This document shows, in pieces, positions 19,906 through 28,221 of a stretch of DNA of 64,000 bases (the first letter of the stretch is position 1; each line of letters starts with the position of its first letter). Where the stretch lies: contig CAJFUA010000065.1 of the NCBI GenBank assembly GCA_904420085.1, forward strand, positions 62,001 through 126,000, written 5' to 3'. The DNA is from an uncultured Eubacterium sp. GTDB taxonomy: Bacteria > Bacillota > Clostridia > Lachnospirales > Lachnospiraceae. Made by a program: the position numbers and the translations under genes. The notes beneath the pieces were generated by a model. The model was not told the origin of the DNA and did not search any database. It saw nothing but the letters and a program-made list of their open reading frames with translations.

Positions 19906-20500
19906 CTTTAAAGACAAGAACATCGGCGTGGGAATCACCGGTTCTTACTGTACCTACAAAAAAGTTTTTGAACAACTCAAAAGACTTGCCGATACCGAGG
20001 CAAATTTATTTACTATTTTTTCAGATAACGCTTCCACAACTGACAGCCGTTTTGGAAAAAGTAAAGACTTTCTGAAACTGGCAGAAGAAATTAGTGGCAA
20101 GCCGCCTATCACGACCATACCGGACGCCGAACCCATCGGTCCGAAATCAATGCTGGATATTTTGATTATTGCGCCATGTACAGGCAACACATTGTCAAAA
20201 CTGGCAAACGGTATCTCTGACACACCGGTTTTAATGGCTGCAAAGGCACATCTTCGAAATAACCGTCCATTGGTTATCTTTTTAAGTACCAATGATGCAT
20301 TAGGAATGAATTTAAAAAATATTGGAATTCTTCTCAATACAAAAAACATTTTTTTCGTGCCATTTGGACAGGATAACTATATAACAAAACCCAATTCCAT
20401 GATTGCTCATGTGGATTTAATCGAAGAAACTATCGAAAAGGCATTGGTGGGCAGACAGATTCAGCCTGTCATAAAAAGTCCTCATGTAACTATTCTATAA
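19895..20500 (+). CDS. dpaB: Dipicolinate synthase subunit B
   Basis: Flavoprotein-fold second subunit of dipicolinate synthase, 201 residues. The N-terminal GVGITGSYCTYKKVFEQL and central IIAPCTGNTLSKLANGISDTPVLMAAKAHLRN are characteristic of SpoVFB. The C-terminal FVPFGQDNYITKPNSMIAH is also conserved. Translation is coupled to dpaA by an 11-base overlap, and asnB follows after 19 bases. Its presence with dpaA indicates an endospore former that uses the SpoVF route. Clostridium cluster I species lack SpoVF and use an EtfA-based alternative. Confidence 0.95.
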   Translation: MAHNFKDKNIGVGITGSYCTYKKVFEQLKRLADTEANLFTIFSDNASTTDSRFGKSKDFLKLAEEISGKPPITTIPDAEPIGPKSMLDILIIAPCTGNTLSKLANGISDTPVLMAAKAHLRNNRPLVIFLSTNDALGMNLKNIGILLNTKNIFFVPFGQDNYITKPNSMIAHVDLIEETIEKALVGRQIQPVIKSPHVTIL

Positions 20501-20519
20501 TTATAATTAGGAGTGTTCT

Positions 20520-22364
20520 ATGTGCGGTATCGCTGGTTTTTATCAGTTAAAACATGATGTGTTCAAGGATTATTCTTTTAATCTCTTAAGAAACAAATTA
20601 AAAAATATGAGAAATTCCATCAAACACCGTGGTCCCAATGATGATGAAATCTATATGGAAGGTTTTTGCGGGTTGGCTCATACCAGATTATCCATCCGGG
20701 ATATTAAAGGCGGTCATCAGCCAATGACAAGACGCTATAACGGCAAACGTGCCACCATTGCATATAACGGGGAGCTTTATAATACAAACGAATTAAAATA
20801 TCGGCTTTCTTCATATGATATTGATTTAAGAACAACCAGTGATACCGAAATCATCCTGTACTGCTATCTTGTATTTGGAACGAAAATTTTTAAGGATTTC
20901 AACGGTATCTTTGCATTTGCCATCTATGACAATAACAAACTGATTCTTGCCAGAGACCACGTGGGTGTAAAACCGTTGTTTTATTATAGTGATGAAAAAC
21001 AGTTTGTATTTTCTTCCGAACCGAAAGGAATTTTCGCCTACGGCATTAAACCGGAACTGAACAGAGACAGTTGGTGTGAAATCATCGGACTTGGTCCCGC
21101 CCACACTTTGGGAAATGGTGTTTTTAAAAACATCAAAGAGGTGCTTCCCGGACATTTTATAGCAGTGACTTTGAACGAAAACAGAAATGTTTCCTGTCAG
21201 GACACCTGTTTCTGGAGGCTCCACAGCCGTATGCATCGGGAAGACTATGCTTCCACCGTCTGTTATACCAACTATCTGATTGAAGACAGTATTAAAAAAC
21301 AGATGGTATCGGATATTCCGATCTGCACCTTTCTCTCCGGAGGTCTGGATTCCAGTTTGGTTTCTTCCATTGTAAGCAGTCATTTGAATGGTAAAAAATT
21401 AACCACCTACTCTTTTGATTTTGCAGACAATGATATTCATTTCAAGGCAAACTCTTTTCAATCTACCAGAGACCGGCCTTTTGTGGATATTATGACAAAA
21501 TATATCGGAAGCAATCACAAATATCTGGAATGCAATAATCAGAATCAGATTGACTGCCTCTTTGAAGCGGTAGACGCAAGAGATATGCCTTGCATGGCAG
21601 ACGTGGAATCTTCTATGCTATATTTTTGCAGGCTGGTGTCAAGAGAATGCAAGGTAACGCTGACAGGAGAATGCGCCGATGAAATTTTCGGCGGTTATCC
21701 TTGGTTTCATCGGAAAGAAATGTTAAACCAAAACACTTTTCCATGGTCTTATGATTTAAATGCCAGAACGTATCTGTTTCAAAAAGATTTTATTAATGAA
21801 CTGCATCTGGAAGACTATGTAAATGATGCTTACCAAAATTCCGTCAATGAATGCGAATATCTTCCTGAGGAAAATGAGACAGAGACACTGCGAAGAAAGG
21901 TTACATGGCTGAATATGAAATGGTTTATGATGACGCTATTAACCCGAATGGACCGGTGCAGCATGTATTCCGGACTGGAAGCAAGAGTACCTTTTGCCGA
22001 TTACCGGATTCTTGAGTATGTGTTTAACGTGCCATGGGAATTTAAGTGTTATAACAACCAGACCAAAAGCCTTCTTGTGGAGTGTGGAAAAAAATATCTT
22101 CCAATGGAAATTTTATATAGAAAGAAAACCCCTTATCCGAAAACTTACGACCCGAAATATGAACAGATATTAGGCAAGATGGTATGGGAAGAATACGGTT
22201 CCAACCAAAAACTTCAGACAATCATTGACAAAGAGAAACTAAGCAGTTTTATATCCAGCCCCAAAGATTATGGGAAACCTTGGTACGGTCAGCTGATGGC
22301 TGGACCTCAGATGCTTGCTTATATACTGCAAATCGGTTATTGGATGAGAAAATATCAACTTTAA
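20520..22364 (+). CDS. asnB: Glutamine-hydrolysing asparagine synthetase, sporulation-linked
   Basis: Amidates aspartate with glutamine and ATP. The 614-residue protein has a class II glutamine amidotransferase domain with N-terminal catalytic Cys (MCGIAGFYQ, RGPNDD, YNGELYN). Its C-terminal synthetase has the PP-loop FLSGGLDSSLVSS and LTGECADEIFGGYPW. Length is normal. An AGGAG site precedes the ATG. It is only 19 bp after dpaB and probably shares the sigma-K-like promoter. B. subtilis has a sporulation-specific AsnO, a useful parallel, but the direct partner here (spore component or general supply) cannot be read from sequence. Confidence 0.93.
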   Translation: MCGIAGFYQLKHDVFKDYSFNLLRNKLKNMRNSIKHRGPNDDEIYMEGFCGLAHTRLSIRDIKGGHQPMTRRYNGKRATIAYNGELYNTNELKYRLSSYDIDLRTTSDTEIILYCYLVFGTKIFKDFNGIFAFAIYDNNKLILARDHVGVKPLFYYSDEKQFVFSSEPKGIFAYGIKPELNRDSWCEIIGLGPAHTLGNGVFKNIKEVLPGHFIAVTLNENRNVSCQDTCFWRLHSRMHREDYASTVCYTNYLIEDSIKKQMVSDIPICTFLSGGLDSSLVSSIVSSHLNGKKLTTYSFDFADNDIHFKANSFQSTRDRPFVDIMTKYIGSNHKYLECNNQNQIDCLFEAVDARDMPCMADVESSMLYFCRLVSRECKVTLTGECADEIFGGYPWFHRKEMLNQNTFPWSYDLNARTYLFQKDFINELHLEDYVNDAYQNSVNECEYLPEENETETLRRKVTWLNMKWFMMTLLTRMDRCSMYSGLEARVPFADYRILEYVFNVPWEFKCYNNQTKSLLVECGKKYLPMEILYRKKTPYPKTYDPKYEQILGKMVWEEYGSNQKLQTIIDKEKLSSFISSPKDYGKPWYGQLMAGPQMLAYILQIGYWMRKYQL

Positions 22365-22411
22365 TTTAATGAATACTCTTATAATAAAGAGTTTGCAAAA
22401 AACTCTCTCTC

Positions 22412-22450
22412 GAGGCACGGATTTGTAAGAATAAATACATTCCGTGCCTC
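22412..22450. terminator. Inverted repeat between convergent asnB and HEPN-remnant genes
   Basis: A perfect 10-bp repeat GAGGCACGGA / TCCGTGCCTC (22412-22421, 22441-22450) with a 19-base loop lies between the two convergent stop codons. On the minus strand a T run follows after a short gap. It probably terminates one or both transcripts. Confidence 0.5.
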
Positions 22451-22464
22451 TGAATTCTGTATTG

Positions 22465-22644
22465 TTATCCGATATCTTTTAAATTTTCTCCATAACGACT
22501 GACTTTCAAAACCTTCCAACCTAATTCAAACTGTATAAAAAATTTATCAATAATCCCACTCACAATAAATTCATTTTCCAAATCTTCATGTTCTGCTTTT
22601 TCAAGTACATGCAAATTGGATACATAATTATTAAACTTCTTCAT
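22465..22644 (-). pseudogene. Truncated HEPN/HI0074-type nucleotidyltransferase partner
   Basis: A 59-residue frame starting MKKFNNYVSNLHVLEKAEHE. Its stretch GIIDKFFIQFELGWKVLK matches the first helices of the nucleotidyltransferase-substrate-binding (HI0074/HEPN-like) family, whose members are about 130 residues. The frame stops right after GENLKDIG, so the second half, where the RxxxxH-type residues lie, is missing. It overlaps the nucleotidyltransferase gene by 14 bases, the usual arrangement of intact MNT-HEPN modules. I read it as a decayed toxin-like partner. A shortened functional protein cannot be excluded. Confidence 0.6.
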
Positions 22645-22924
22645 ATATGATAATTCCTTCCTGATTGATTGATTCTCTTAATTCCTTTTGTATTTTTGCA
22701 TCTAAATCCACAACGTCAAACATTAATAATGTAGAAGTTTTCTCCTCCACATCAAGTTGAAACATTGCCTTGTTTCCACCGGAAACTGCCAAATCAATAT
22801 CGCTTGTTTTATGAAAGTCTCCTCTTGCTCTGGAACCGAACAAAAGAACTTTTTTCACACCATATTTCCGTGCAATATCCTTTATTTCTTCTAAAACAAC
22901 CGTCCTGATTCCTGTTTCCGTCAT
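22631..22924 (-). CDS. MNT-type minimal nucleotidyltransferase (putative antitoxin)
   Basis: A 97-residue protein of the minimal nucleotidyltransferase family. The signature GSRARGDFHKTSDIDLAV (about 33-50) gives the GS motif and the DxD metal pair, and a third Asp is in VVDLDAK. In MNT-HEPN toxin-antitoxin modules such proteins AMPylate and silence the HEPN RNase. The start at 22924 has GGAGATTTACT. A longer frame from 22996 begins inside the preceding gene's end. Its partner directly downstream is truncated, so the module is probably no longer a working toxin-antitoxin pair. Confidence 0.8.
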   Translation of the reverse strand: MTETGIRTVVLEEIKDIARKYGVKKVLLFGSRARGDFHKTSDIDLAVSGGNKAMFQLDVEEKTSTLLMFDVVDLDAKIQKELRESINQEGIIIYEEV

Positions 22925-22973
22925 AGTAAATCTCCAATTAATTATAATAAAATAAGTATAACATAAGCATTTG

Positions 22974-25562
22974 TCATTTGCGATGAATTTCTTCACGAAT
23001 CTGCTTTTCCACCTGTTTTACTTCTTCATAAAAATTCAACGCCGACATTCTGAGCGCTCCGTGTCCCATGATAATTAACTGCTCCAGTGCATCTGAAGTG
23101 GCTACCGTCACCCGGTACTTGTCTGCCATCCTGTGGGTCGTCTTGGCGATATACATATCTGCCGTCTCCGCCGCTTTTGTGAAAACTACATAAAGATTAT
23201 CATGTCTGTAGATGGTTTCCTTATGACGGTTGATATTATATGCATCAAAGACAACAATTACCGTATTATCTTTATAGCCCTGATAATTAGACAGAATATC
23301 AAGCAGTCGGTCTCTTGCTCCGTCAATATTCTCTAAAGCAATCTCCTTCAATTCTTTCCATGCATAAATAATATTGTATCCGTCCACCAAAACACATTCC
23401 GGCAGATGATTTTTCTGTTTTCCTTTATGCAGTTTCGGTTTCGGACTGTAATTTCGCACTTTTTTCTCTGTATATTTTTTGCGCTGAATCGGACCGAAAG
23501 TCTTTTCAAAAATTGCTTCCAATTCCTTATCTGTAGCATAGGAGTCATAATGCTTCTCTGTTGCACCGGCCTCATTTTTAATATTTTTACGGCTTTCCTG
23601 TAAATCTTCATCTAAATCCGGATCATTAAAATTTAGGGATGTTTTCACATGCATATAATTTTCTACTTCATTCCACGGCACGTTAAAACCTGATCCATGG
23701 GCACAAAACACCGATCCGGTGGGATTTTTCAAATCGGATTCACTGTCATAACCAATCTGTTTCATCACTTCTTCCGCATTGTGGCAGGGAGCATAACCTT
23801 TCAATTTCAATGTCAAAGTTCCCTTTCCATGAGAATAGGCATTCACTTCATTGATATAATTCCACATGACAGCAACCGGAGCATAACCGGTCAGCACACT
23901 TGTATTACCGGAAGTTTCAGGCGCATTGACCTGCCCCTCCATCTGACTGATATCCGTCATGGCTCTTCCCACATACTCTGTGGGAATACTCAGCACAAAA
24001 TCATAATAAGGTTCCAATAACACAGATTCCGCCTTTTTCAACCCCTGACGGACTGCACGATAGGTAGCCTGTCTGAAGTCACCACCCTCTGTATGTTTCA
24101 AATGAGCTTTCCCACCTATAATGGTAATACACATATCCGTTATGGGTGCTCCTGTCAGTACTCCCCGATGGGTTTTCTCTTCCAAATGGGTCATAATCAG
24201 TTTCTGCCAGTTTTTGCTTAGCTCATTTTCGCTGACACTGCTTTGAAATTTCAGTCCACTTCCCGGTACTCCCGGCTCTAACAGCAAATGTACTTCCGCA
24301 TAATGGCGCAGCGGTTCAAAATGACCTACCCCTTCTACAGTGTCTGCGATTGTTTCTTTATATAAGATACTTCCCGCTCCAAAAGTCACATCCAGATGAT
24401 ATCGTTCCTGAATCATGCTTTTTAGCACTTCTATCTGAATCGGCCCCATCACATTGGCAGTAAGTTCCTTCTTTTCTTCATTCCATGTCAGTTTTAAAGT
24501 AGGGTCTTCCTCTTCCAGTTCTTTTAACTGCTGATATACCTGATTCATATTTGCCTGATTTTCCACAATCAACTGATAAGAAAGAACCGGAACAAGGCTG
24601 GGTGCAGTCAGCTCCGTTTCCATTCCTAACCCTTCTCCCTGATATGTGTTTGTCAGTCCTGTAACCGCACAGACATCTCCCGGCATGGCAGCGCCCACCG
24701 CCTCATATTTTTCGCCGGAATAAATACGGATTTCATTGACTTTTTCACTCCATTCTTTTGCTCCGTTGCTTCCTTCCACCGTATCTCTTACTTTCAGGCT
24801 TCCTCCGGTGATTTTTATATGGGTTAAACGGTTATTATTCTTATCCTTTGAAATTTTATATACTTTGGCGCCAAAATTTTCCCCATATATAGGTTCAAAT
24901 GTATACTGGTACAGACCTTCCAGCAGTTCCTCGATTCCTTCTAACTGTAATGCCGAACCAAAATAACACGGATACAATTCTCTTTCAAAAATCAGTTCGG
25001 AAATAGCGATGTCGCTAATTTCGCCACCCTCCATATAGGATTCAAACAAATCCTCATTACACATGGCAATATCTTCCAAAGTTCCCACACCCATGGGAAA
25101 CCGTACCACGGAATCAGCCAGTTTTTCTTTTAATTCATGCAGCAGAAAGTCTCCGCTGACATTTGGCATGTCCATTTTATTTACAAAAATAAATGTAGGA
25201 ACGTGATAGGTTTTCAGTAATTTCCATAAGGTTTCTGTATGTCCCTGAACGCCCTCACTGCCGCTGATTACCAGCACTGCATAATCCAGTACGGACAAGG
25301 TACGTTCCATTTCTGCAGAGAAATCCACATGTCCCGGTGTATCCAGCAAAATAAGACGCATATCCTTATATTCCATGACAGCCTGTTTGGAGAAAATCGT
25401 AATTCCCCTGTCACGCTCCATCTGAAACGTATCTAAATATGCATCTTTATGGTCTACTCTCCCCAGTTTTCTGATTTTTCCTGTTGTGTAAAGCAGCCCT
25501 TCAGATAAGGTGGTTTTACCACTGTCTACATGGGCCACAATTCCTATGGTTATTTTCTTCAT
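22974..25562 (-). CDS. Ribosome-protection-type translation GTPase fused to a C-terminal NYN (YacP/Rae1-like) nuclease domain
   Basis: An 862-residue protein. Residues about 1-640 are an EF-G-like translational GTPase of the Tet(M)/Tet(O) type, with G1 AHVDSGKTT, the RGITIF switch, G3 DTPGHVDF and G4 NKMD. Domains II-V end in the EF-G IV/C-like segment with YDFVLSIPTEYVGRAMTDI. A charged linker (KRKKYTEKK region) leads to a NYN/PIN-like domain (about 720-862). This has VDGYNIIYAW, VVFDAYN, TADMYI and ATSDALEQ, carrying the acidic residues expected of the YacP/Rae1 family. B. subtilis Rae1 cleaves mRNA in the ribosomal A site. The fusion suggests a single factor that enters the A site and cuts or monitors mRNA. 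Tetracycline resistance should not be assumed. The start ATG at 25562 has only a weak GAG site. Confidence 0.88.
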   Translation of the reverse strand: MKKITIGIVAHVDSGKTTLSEGLLYTTGKIRKLGRVDHKDAYLDTFQMERDRGITIFSKQAVMEYKDMRLILLDTPGHVDFSAEMERTLSVLDYAVLVISGSEGVQGHTETLWKLLKTYHVPTFIFVNKMDMPNVSGDFLLHELKEKLADSVVRFPMGVGTLEDIAMCNEDLFESYMEGGEISDIAISELIFERELYPCYFGSALQLEGIEELLEGLYQYTFEPIYGENFGAKVYKISKDKNNNRLTHIKITGGSLKVRDTVEGSNGAKEWSEKVNEIRIYSGEKYEAVGAAMPGDVCAVTGLTNTYQGEGLGMETELTAPSLVPVLSYQLIVENQANMNQVYQQLKELEEEDPTLKLTWNEEKKELTANVMGPIQIEVLKSMIQERYHLDVTFGAGSILYKETIADTVEGVGHFEPLRHYAEVHLLLEPGVPGSGLKFQSSVSENELSKNWQKLIMTHLEEKTHRGVLTGAPITDMCITIIGGKAHLKHTEGGDFRQATYRAVRQGLKKAESVLLEPYYDFVLSIPTEYVGRAMTDISQMEGQVNAPETSGNTSVLTGYAPVAVMWNYINEVNAYSHGKGTLTLKLKGYAPCHNAEEVMKQIGYDSESDLKNPTGSVFCAHGSGFNVPWNEVENYMHVKTSLNFNDPDLDEDLQESRKNIKNEAGATEKHYDSYATDKELEAIFEKTFGPIQRKKYTEKKVRNYSPKPKLHKGKQKNHLPECVLVDGYNIIYAWKELKEIALENIDGARDRLLDILSNYQGYKDNTVIVVFDAYNINRHKETIYRHDNLYVVFTKAAETADMYIAKTTHRMADKYRVTVATSDALEQLIIMGHGALRMSALNFYEEVKQVEKQIREEIHRK

Positions 25563-25595
25563 TCGCTCAAACTTTCTAATATTTTTACGGTTTTT

Positions 25596-25624
25596 ATTAT
25601 ACAATTTCTGTGCACAAAAAACAA
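25596..25624 (-). promoter_or_regulatory. Sigma-A promoter of the GTPase-NYN gene
   Basis: TTGTTT (25619-25624) and perfect TATAAT (25596-25601) with an exact 17-bp spacer on the minus strand. The spacer contains the palindrome TGTGCACA. Confidence 0.65.
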
Positions 25625-25744
25625 TCTTTCCATTCTGATGTGCAAAAATCAGATAAATTTAAATTTATGTATATACATTTTAAGTGTTTTCATATAATAT
25701 TAAAATAATGATAATTTTGAACAAAAAATAAATAGGAGAAATCA

Positions 25745-26215
25745 ATGGATATCAGAACAGAGTTTATCAGTCTTATTCGACCGATTATCGAGAATGAAAA
25801 AGTGAAACGTATGGATAAATATATTCAGCACGGAAGCACCAGTTGTCTGGAACATTGTATTGCTGTTGCTTATGTCAGTTTTTATATCGCTAAAAAATTT
25901 CATATCTGCTGTGATGATATAAGCCTTATCCGTGGTGCCTTGTTGCATGATTATTTTTTATATGATTGGCATGTAAAAGATGAAAATCATAAATGGCATG
26001 GCTTCCGCCATGCAAAAAAGGCTTTAGAAAATGCCAGCCGGGATTTTGAATTGACCCCTATTGAAATGGACATTATTGTAAAGCATATGTTTCCGCTAAA
26101 TATAAAACTTCCAAAGTATCGGGAAAGTTGTATTGTCAGCCTTGCAGACAAAATCTGTTCTTCTTATGAAACTATTTGGCAGACACCCTGCTTTTCCATT
26201 TTGCAGAAATCATAA
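25745..26215 (+). CDS. HD-domain phosphohydrolase
   Basis: A 156-residue single-domain HD protein. The metal ligands are visible as H in CLEHCIAVAY, the HD pair in GALLHDYFLYDWH, H in HGFRHAKKALENA, and D in LADKICSS. The HDYFLYDWH-HGFRH signature is common in small HD proteins of Lachnospiraceae. The substrate is unknown, with nucleotides or phosphoesters typical for the superfamily. AGGAGAAATCA precedes the start. Its last 6 bases overlap the convergent ogt gene. It is divergent from the GTPase-NYN gene. Confidence 0.85.
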   Translation: MDIRTEFISLIRPIIENEKVKRMDKYIQHGSTSCLEHCIAVAYVSFYIAKKFHICCDDISLIRGALLHDYFLYDWHVKDENHKWHGFRHAKKALENASRDFELTPIEMDIIVKHMFPLNIKLPKYRESCIVSLADKICSSYETIWQTPCFSILQKS

Positions 26216-26743
26216 GGCAGTTCCTTTCTTCGGTATGAAGAACGCAGACATATCTGCTTTTTCTAACGTGAGCAGCTGCACCTTTTTCTCAATGCCGCCT
26301 GCATATCCTGTTAGGCTTCCATTTGTTCCGACAACACGATGGCAGGGAATTATTAGAGAAATGGAATTATGTCCGACGGCACCACCGACAGCCTGTGCGG
26401 ACATCTTAGAAAGTCCTCGCTGTTCTGCGATTCTTTCCGCAATCTCACCATAGGTCATTGTCTTCCCAAATGGAATTGTAAGCATAATCTCCCATACCTT
26501 TTTGCGAAACGGTGTTGTCTGCATATATAGTGGTGGGGTAAAATCAGGGGCTTTACCGCTAAAATAAATATCCAGCCAACGGGCTGACTGCTCAAATATC
26601 GGCAAACTTTTTTCTTCGGATTTTTCTTCCAATGTATCTCCAAAATATTTCTGCCCGTCAAACCAAAGCCCTGTAAGCTCTGTTCCGTTACTGGAGAGAG
26701 TGATACCGCCCAAAGGCGAGTCGTAATGATATGTATAGGTCAT
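26210..26743 (-). CDS. ogt: Methylated-DNA--protein-cysteine methyltransferase
   Basis: Suicide repair protein that takes the methyl group from O6-methylguanine onto its own cysteine. The 177-residue protein has the active-site IIPCHRVVGTNGSLTGYAGG, the preceding helix-turn-helix (MTYGEIAERIA) and an N-terminal ribonuclease-like domain. Length and motifs are complete. GGGAGG precedes the ATG. It is upstream-flanked by fragments of alkA and an AraC-type gene, suggesting it is the only survivor of an Ada-type alkylation-repair cluster. Confidence 0.95.
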   Translation of the reverse strand: MTYTYHYDSPLGGITLSSNGTELTGLWFDGQKYFGDTLEEKSEEKSLPIFEQSARWLDIYFSGKAPDFTPPLYMQTTPFRKKVWEIMLTIPFGKTMTYGEIAERIAEQRGLSKMSAQAVGGAVGHNSISLIIPCHRVVGTNGSLTGYAGGIEKKVQLLTLEKADMSAFFIPKKGTAL

Positions 26744-26763
26744 AAAATTATACCTCCCAATAT

Positions 26764-27018
26764 TTATAGGAATCCGCAGGCGCTTCTGTTCGTTCGTTCA
26801 TTTTTCCTGTCACTCCTTTTAGGTGCATAATCTTTCATTTCAGGTATAGCGCCTCCTGCCACCGCCCAAAAGTATAAGCTTGCCACACTGCAATAAGGAC
26901 TTAATCTTCTTCGGTATTTTTCAAACAACTTGCGGTCAATTTCCCTATGATGGTATACCATGCGCATCCCCCGCAAAATTGCTAAATCTCCATAACTAAA
27001 GATATTTGGACGCTGCAT
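26764..27018 (-). pseudogene. C-terminal remnant of DNA-3-methyladenine glycosylase II (alkA)
   Basis: An 84-residue frame. Its first 65 residues (QRPNIFSYGDLAILRGMRMVY, KYRRRLSPYCSVASLYFWAVAGG, MKDYAPK) match the final part of AlkA-type HhH-GPD glycosylases. The catalytic helix-hairpin-helix and Asp lie further N-terminal and are absent. The frame begins abruptly where sequence from an AraC-type gene starts on the other strand. The last 17 residues extend beyond the family end. It is 20 bp upstream of ogt. I read it as a deletion remnant, not a gene with its own start. Confidence 0.75.
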
Positions 27019-27089
27019 ACAAAAAAGCAGTAAAATGCTTTAAGGAAAAGACCGGTCTTTCACCAAGAGATTACCGGAAGAAAATGTAA
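27015..27089 (+). pseudogene. C-terminal remnant of an AraC/Ada-type regulator
   Basis: A 24-codon reading to a stop codon, with CFKEKTGLSPRDYRKKM at its end, matches the second recognition helix and tail of AraC-family DNA-binding domains. It starts immediately at the breakpoint with the alkA remnant and has no start codon. It marks one side of a deletion that removed the rest of the regulator and most of alkA. Assignment to Ada specifically is inferred from the neighbours. Confidence 0.55.
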
Positions 27090-27126
27090 CGCTTTTATAG
27101 CATAGAAACTTCATAACAAGGATTAT

Positions 27127-27171
27127 AAAATAAAAGAGTTCCTTTCACAAAGATTGGAACTCTTTTATTTT
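27127..27171. terminator. Perfect 16-bp bidirectional terminator
   Basis: Arms 27127-27142 and 27156-27171 are perfectly complementary (GAGTTCC core flanked by A and T runs) with a 13-base loop. It ends the GGGtGRT operon on the minus strand and would also have ended the lost AraC-type gene on the plus strand. Confidence 0.9.
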
Positions 27172-27198
27172 CCGAAACACCTTTATTTGTAGGTTTTT

Positions 27199-28209
27199 CT
27201 AGAATTTGCCCTCTTTTGCTGCTTCCTCAACAGAAACTGCAACTGCAACAGTCATACCAACCATCGGGTTGTTACCTGCTCCGATAAGTCCCATCATTTC
27301 AACATGGGCCGGAACAGATGATGAACCTGCAAACTGTGCGTCAGAGTGCATACGTCCTAAAGTATCTGTCATACCATAGGAAGCAGGACCTGCAGCCATG
27401 TTATCCGGATGAAGTGTACGTCCTGTACCACCGCCGGAAGCAACAGAGAAGTATTTCTTACCCTGTTCAATGCATTCTTTCTTGTATGTACCTGCTACCG
27501 GATGCTGGAATCTTGTAGGGTTTGTGGAGTTACCTGTGATAGATACACCAACATTTTCATGATGCATAATTGCAACACCTTCCTGTACATCATCCGCACC
27601 GTAACATTTTACTGTTGCACGAAGACCGTTGGAATATGCCTTTTCGTATACAACATTTAATTTTGCTTCTTTATAGTCATACTTCGTCTCAACAAATGTG
27701 AAACCATTAATTCTTGAGATAATCTGAGCTGCATCTTTTCCAAGTCCGTTTAAAATAACTCTTAAAGGTTTCTTACGAACCTTGTTAGCCTTCTCAGCAA
27801 TACCGATCGCACCTTCCGCAGCCGCAAATGATTCGTGACCTGCTAAAAATGCGAAACACTCTGTCTCTTCTTCCAACAACATCTTTCCTAAGTTACCATG
27901 TCCAAGACCTACTTTTCTGTGATCAGCAACAGAACCAGGAATACAGAAAGCCTGAAGACCTTCACCAATTGCTGCAGCAGCATCGGCAGCTCTTCTGCAA
28001 TCTTTCTTAATAGCAATTGCTGCACCTACAATATAAGCCCAGCACGCATTTTCAAAACAAATCGGCTGAATACCTTTTACCATATCGTAAACGTTCAATC
28101 CAGCATCCTTTGTGATTTTTTCAGCTTCTTCAATAGAAGCAATACCATAACTATTTAAAACAGAATTAATCTGATCAATTCTTCTCTCATATGATTCAAA
28201 TAATGCCAT
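27199..28209 (-). CDS. GGGtGRT protein (family of unknown function)
   Basis: A 336-residue protein named for its signature, here ASGGGTGRTLHPDNMAAGP (about 255-275). Other conserved blocks are SVPAHVEMMGLIGAGNNPMVGMTVAVAV at the C-terminus and VYDMVKGIQPICFENACWAY near the N-terminus, with several cysteines. It has no signal or membrane span. It is the second gene of a pair with a NifU-like scaffold, 12 bp apart. This pairing recurs in anaerobic Firmicutes, and the function is unknown. A link to Fe-S or redox chemistry is inferred from the partner only. Confidence 0.88.
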   Translation of the reverse strand: MALFESYERRIDQINSVLNSYGIASIEEAEKITKDAGLNVYDMVKGIQPICFENACWAYIVGAAIAIKKDCRRAADAAAAIGEGLQAFCIPGSVADHRKVGLGHGNLGKMLLEEETECFAFLAGHESFAAAEGAIGIAEKANKVRKKPLRVILNGLGKDAAQIISRINGFTFVETKYDYKEAKLNVVYEKAYSNGLRATVKCYGADDVQEGVAIMHHENVGVSITGNSTNPTRFQHPVAGTYKKECIEQGKKYFSVASGGGTGRTLHPDNMAAGPASYGMTDTLGRMHSDAQFAGSSSVPAHVEMMGLIGAGNNPMVGMTVAVAVSVEEAAKEGKF

Positions 28210-28221
28210 TGTCGTTACCTC

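Noticed and set aside
22974..25562. Calling the GTPase a tetracycline-resistance gene
   Set aside because: The GTPase half resembles Tet(M)-type proteins, but the extra NYN domain and chromosomal core context do not support a dedicated resistance determinant.
25670..25744. Sigma-K-like site before the HD-domain gene (CATATAATA)
   Set aside because: The -10 fits, but the AC element is only 14 bases upstream, and a plain TATAAT overlaps it.
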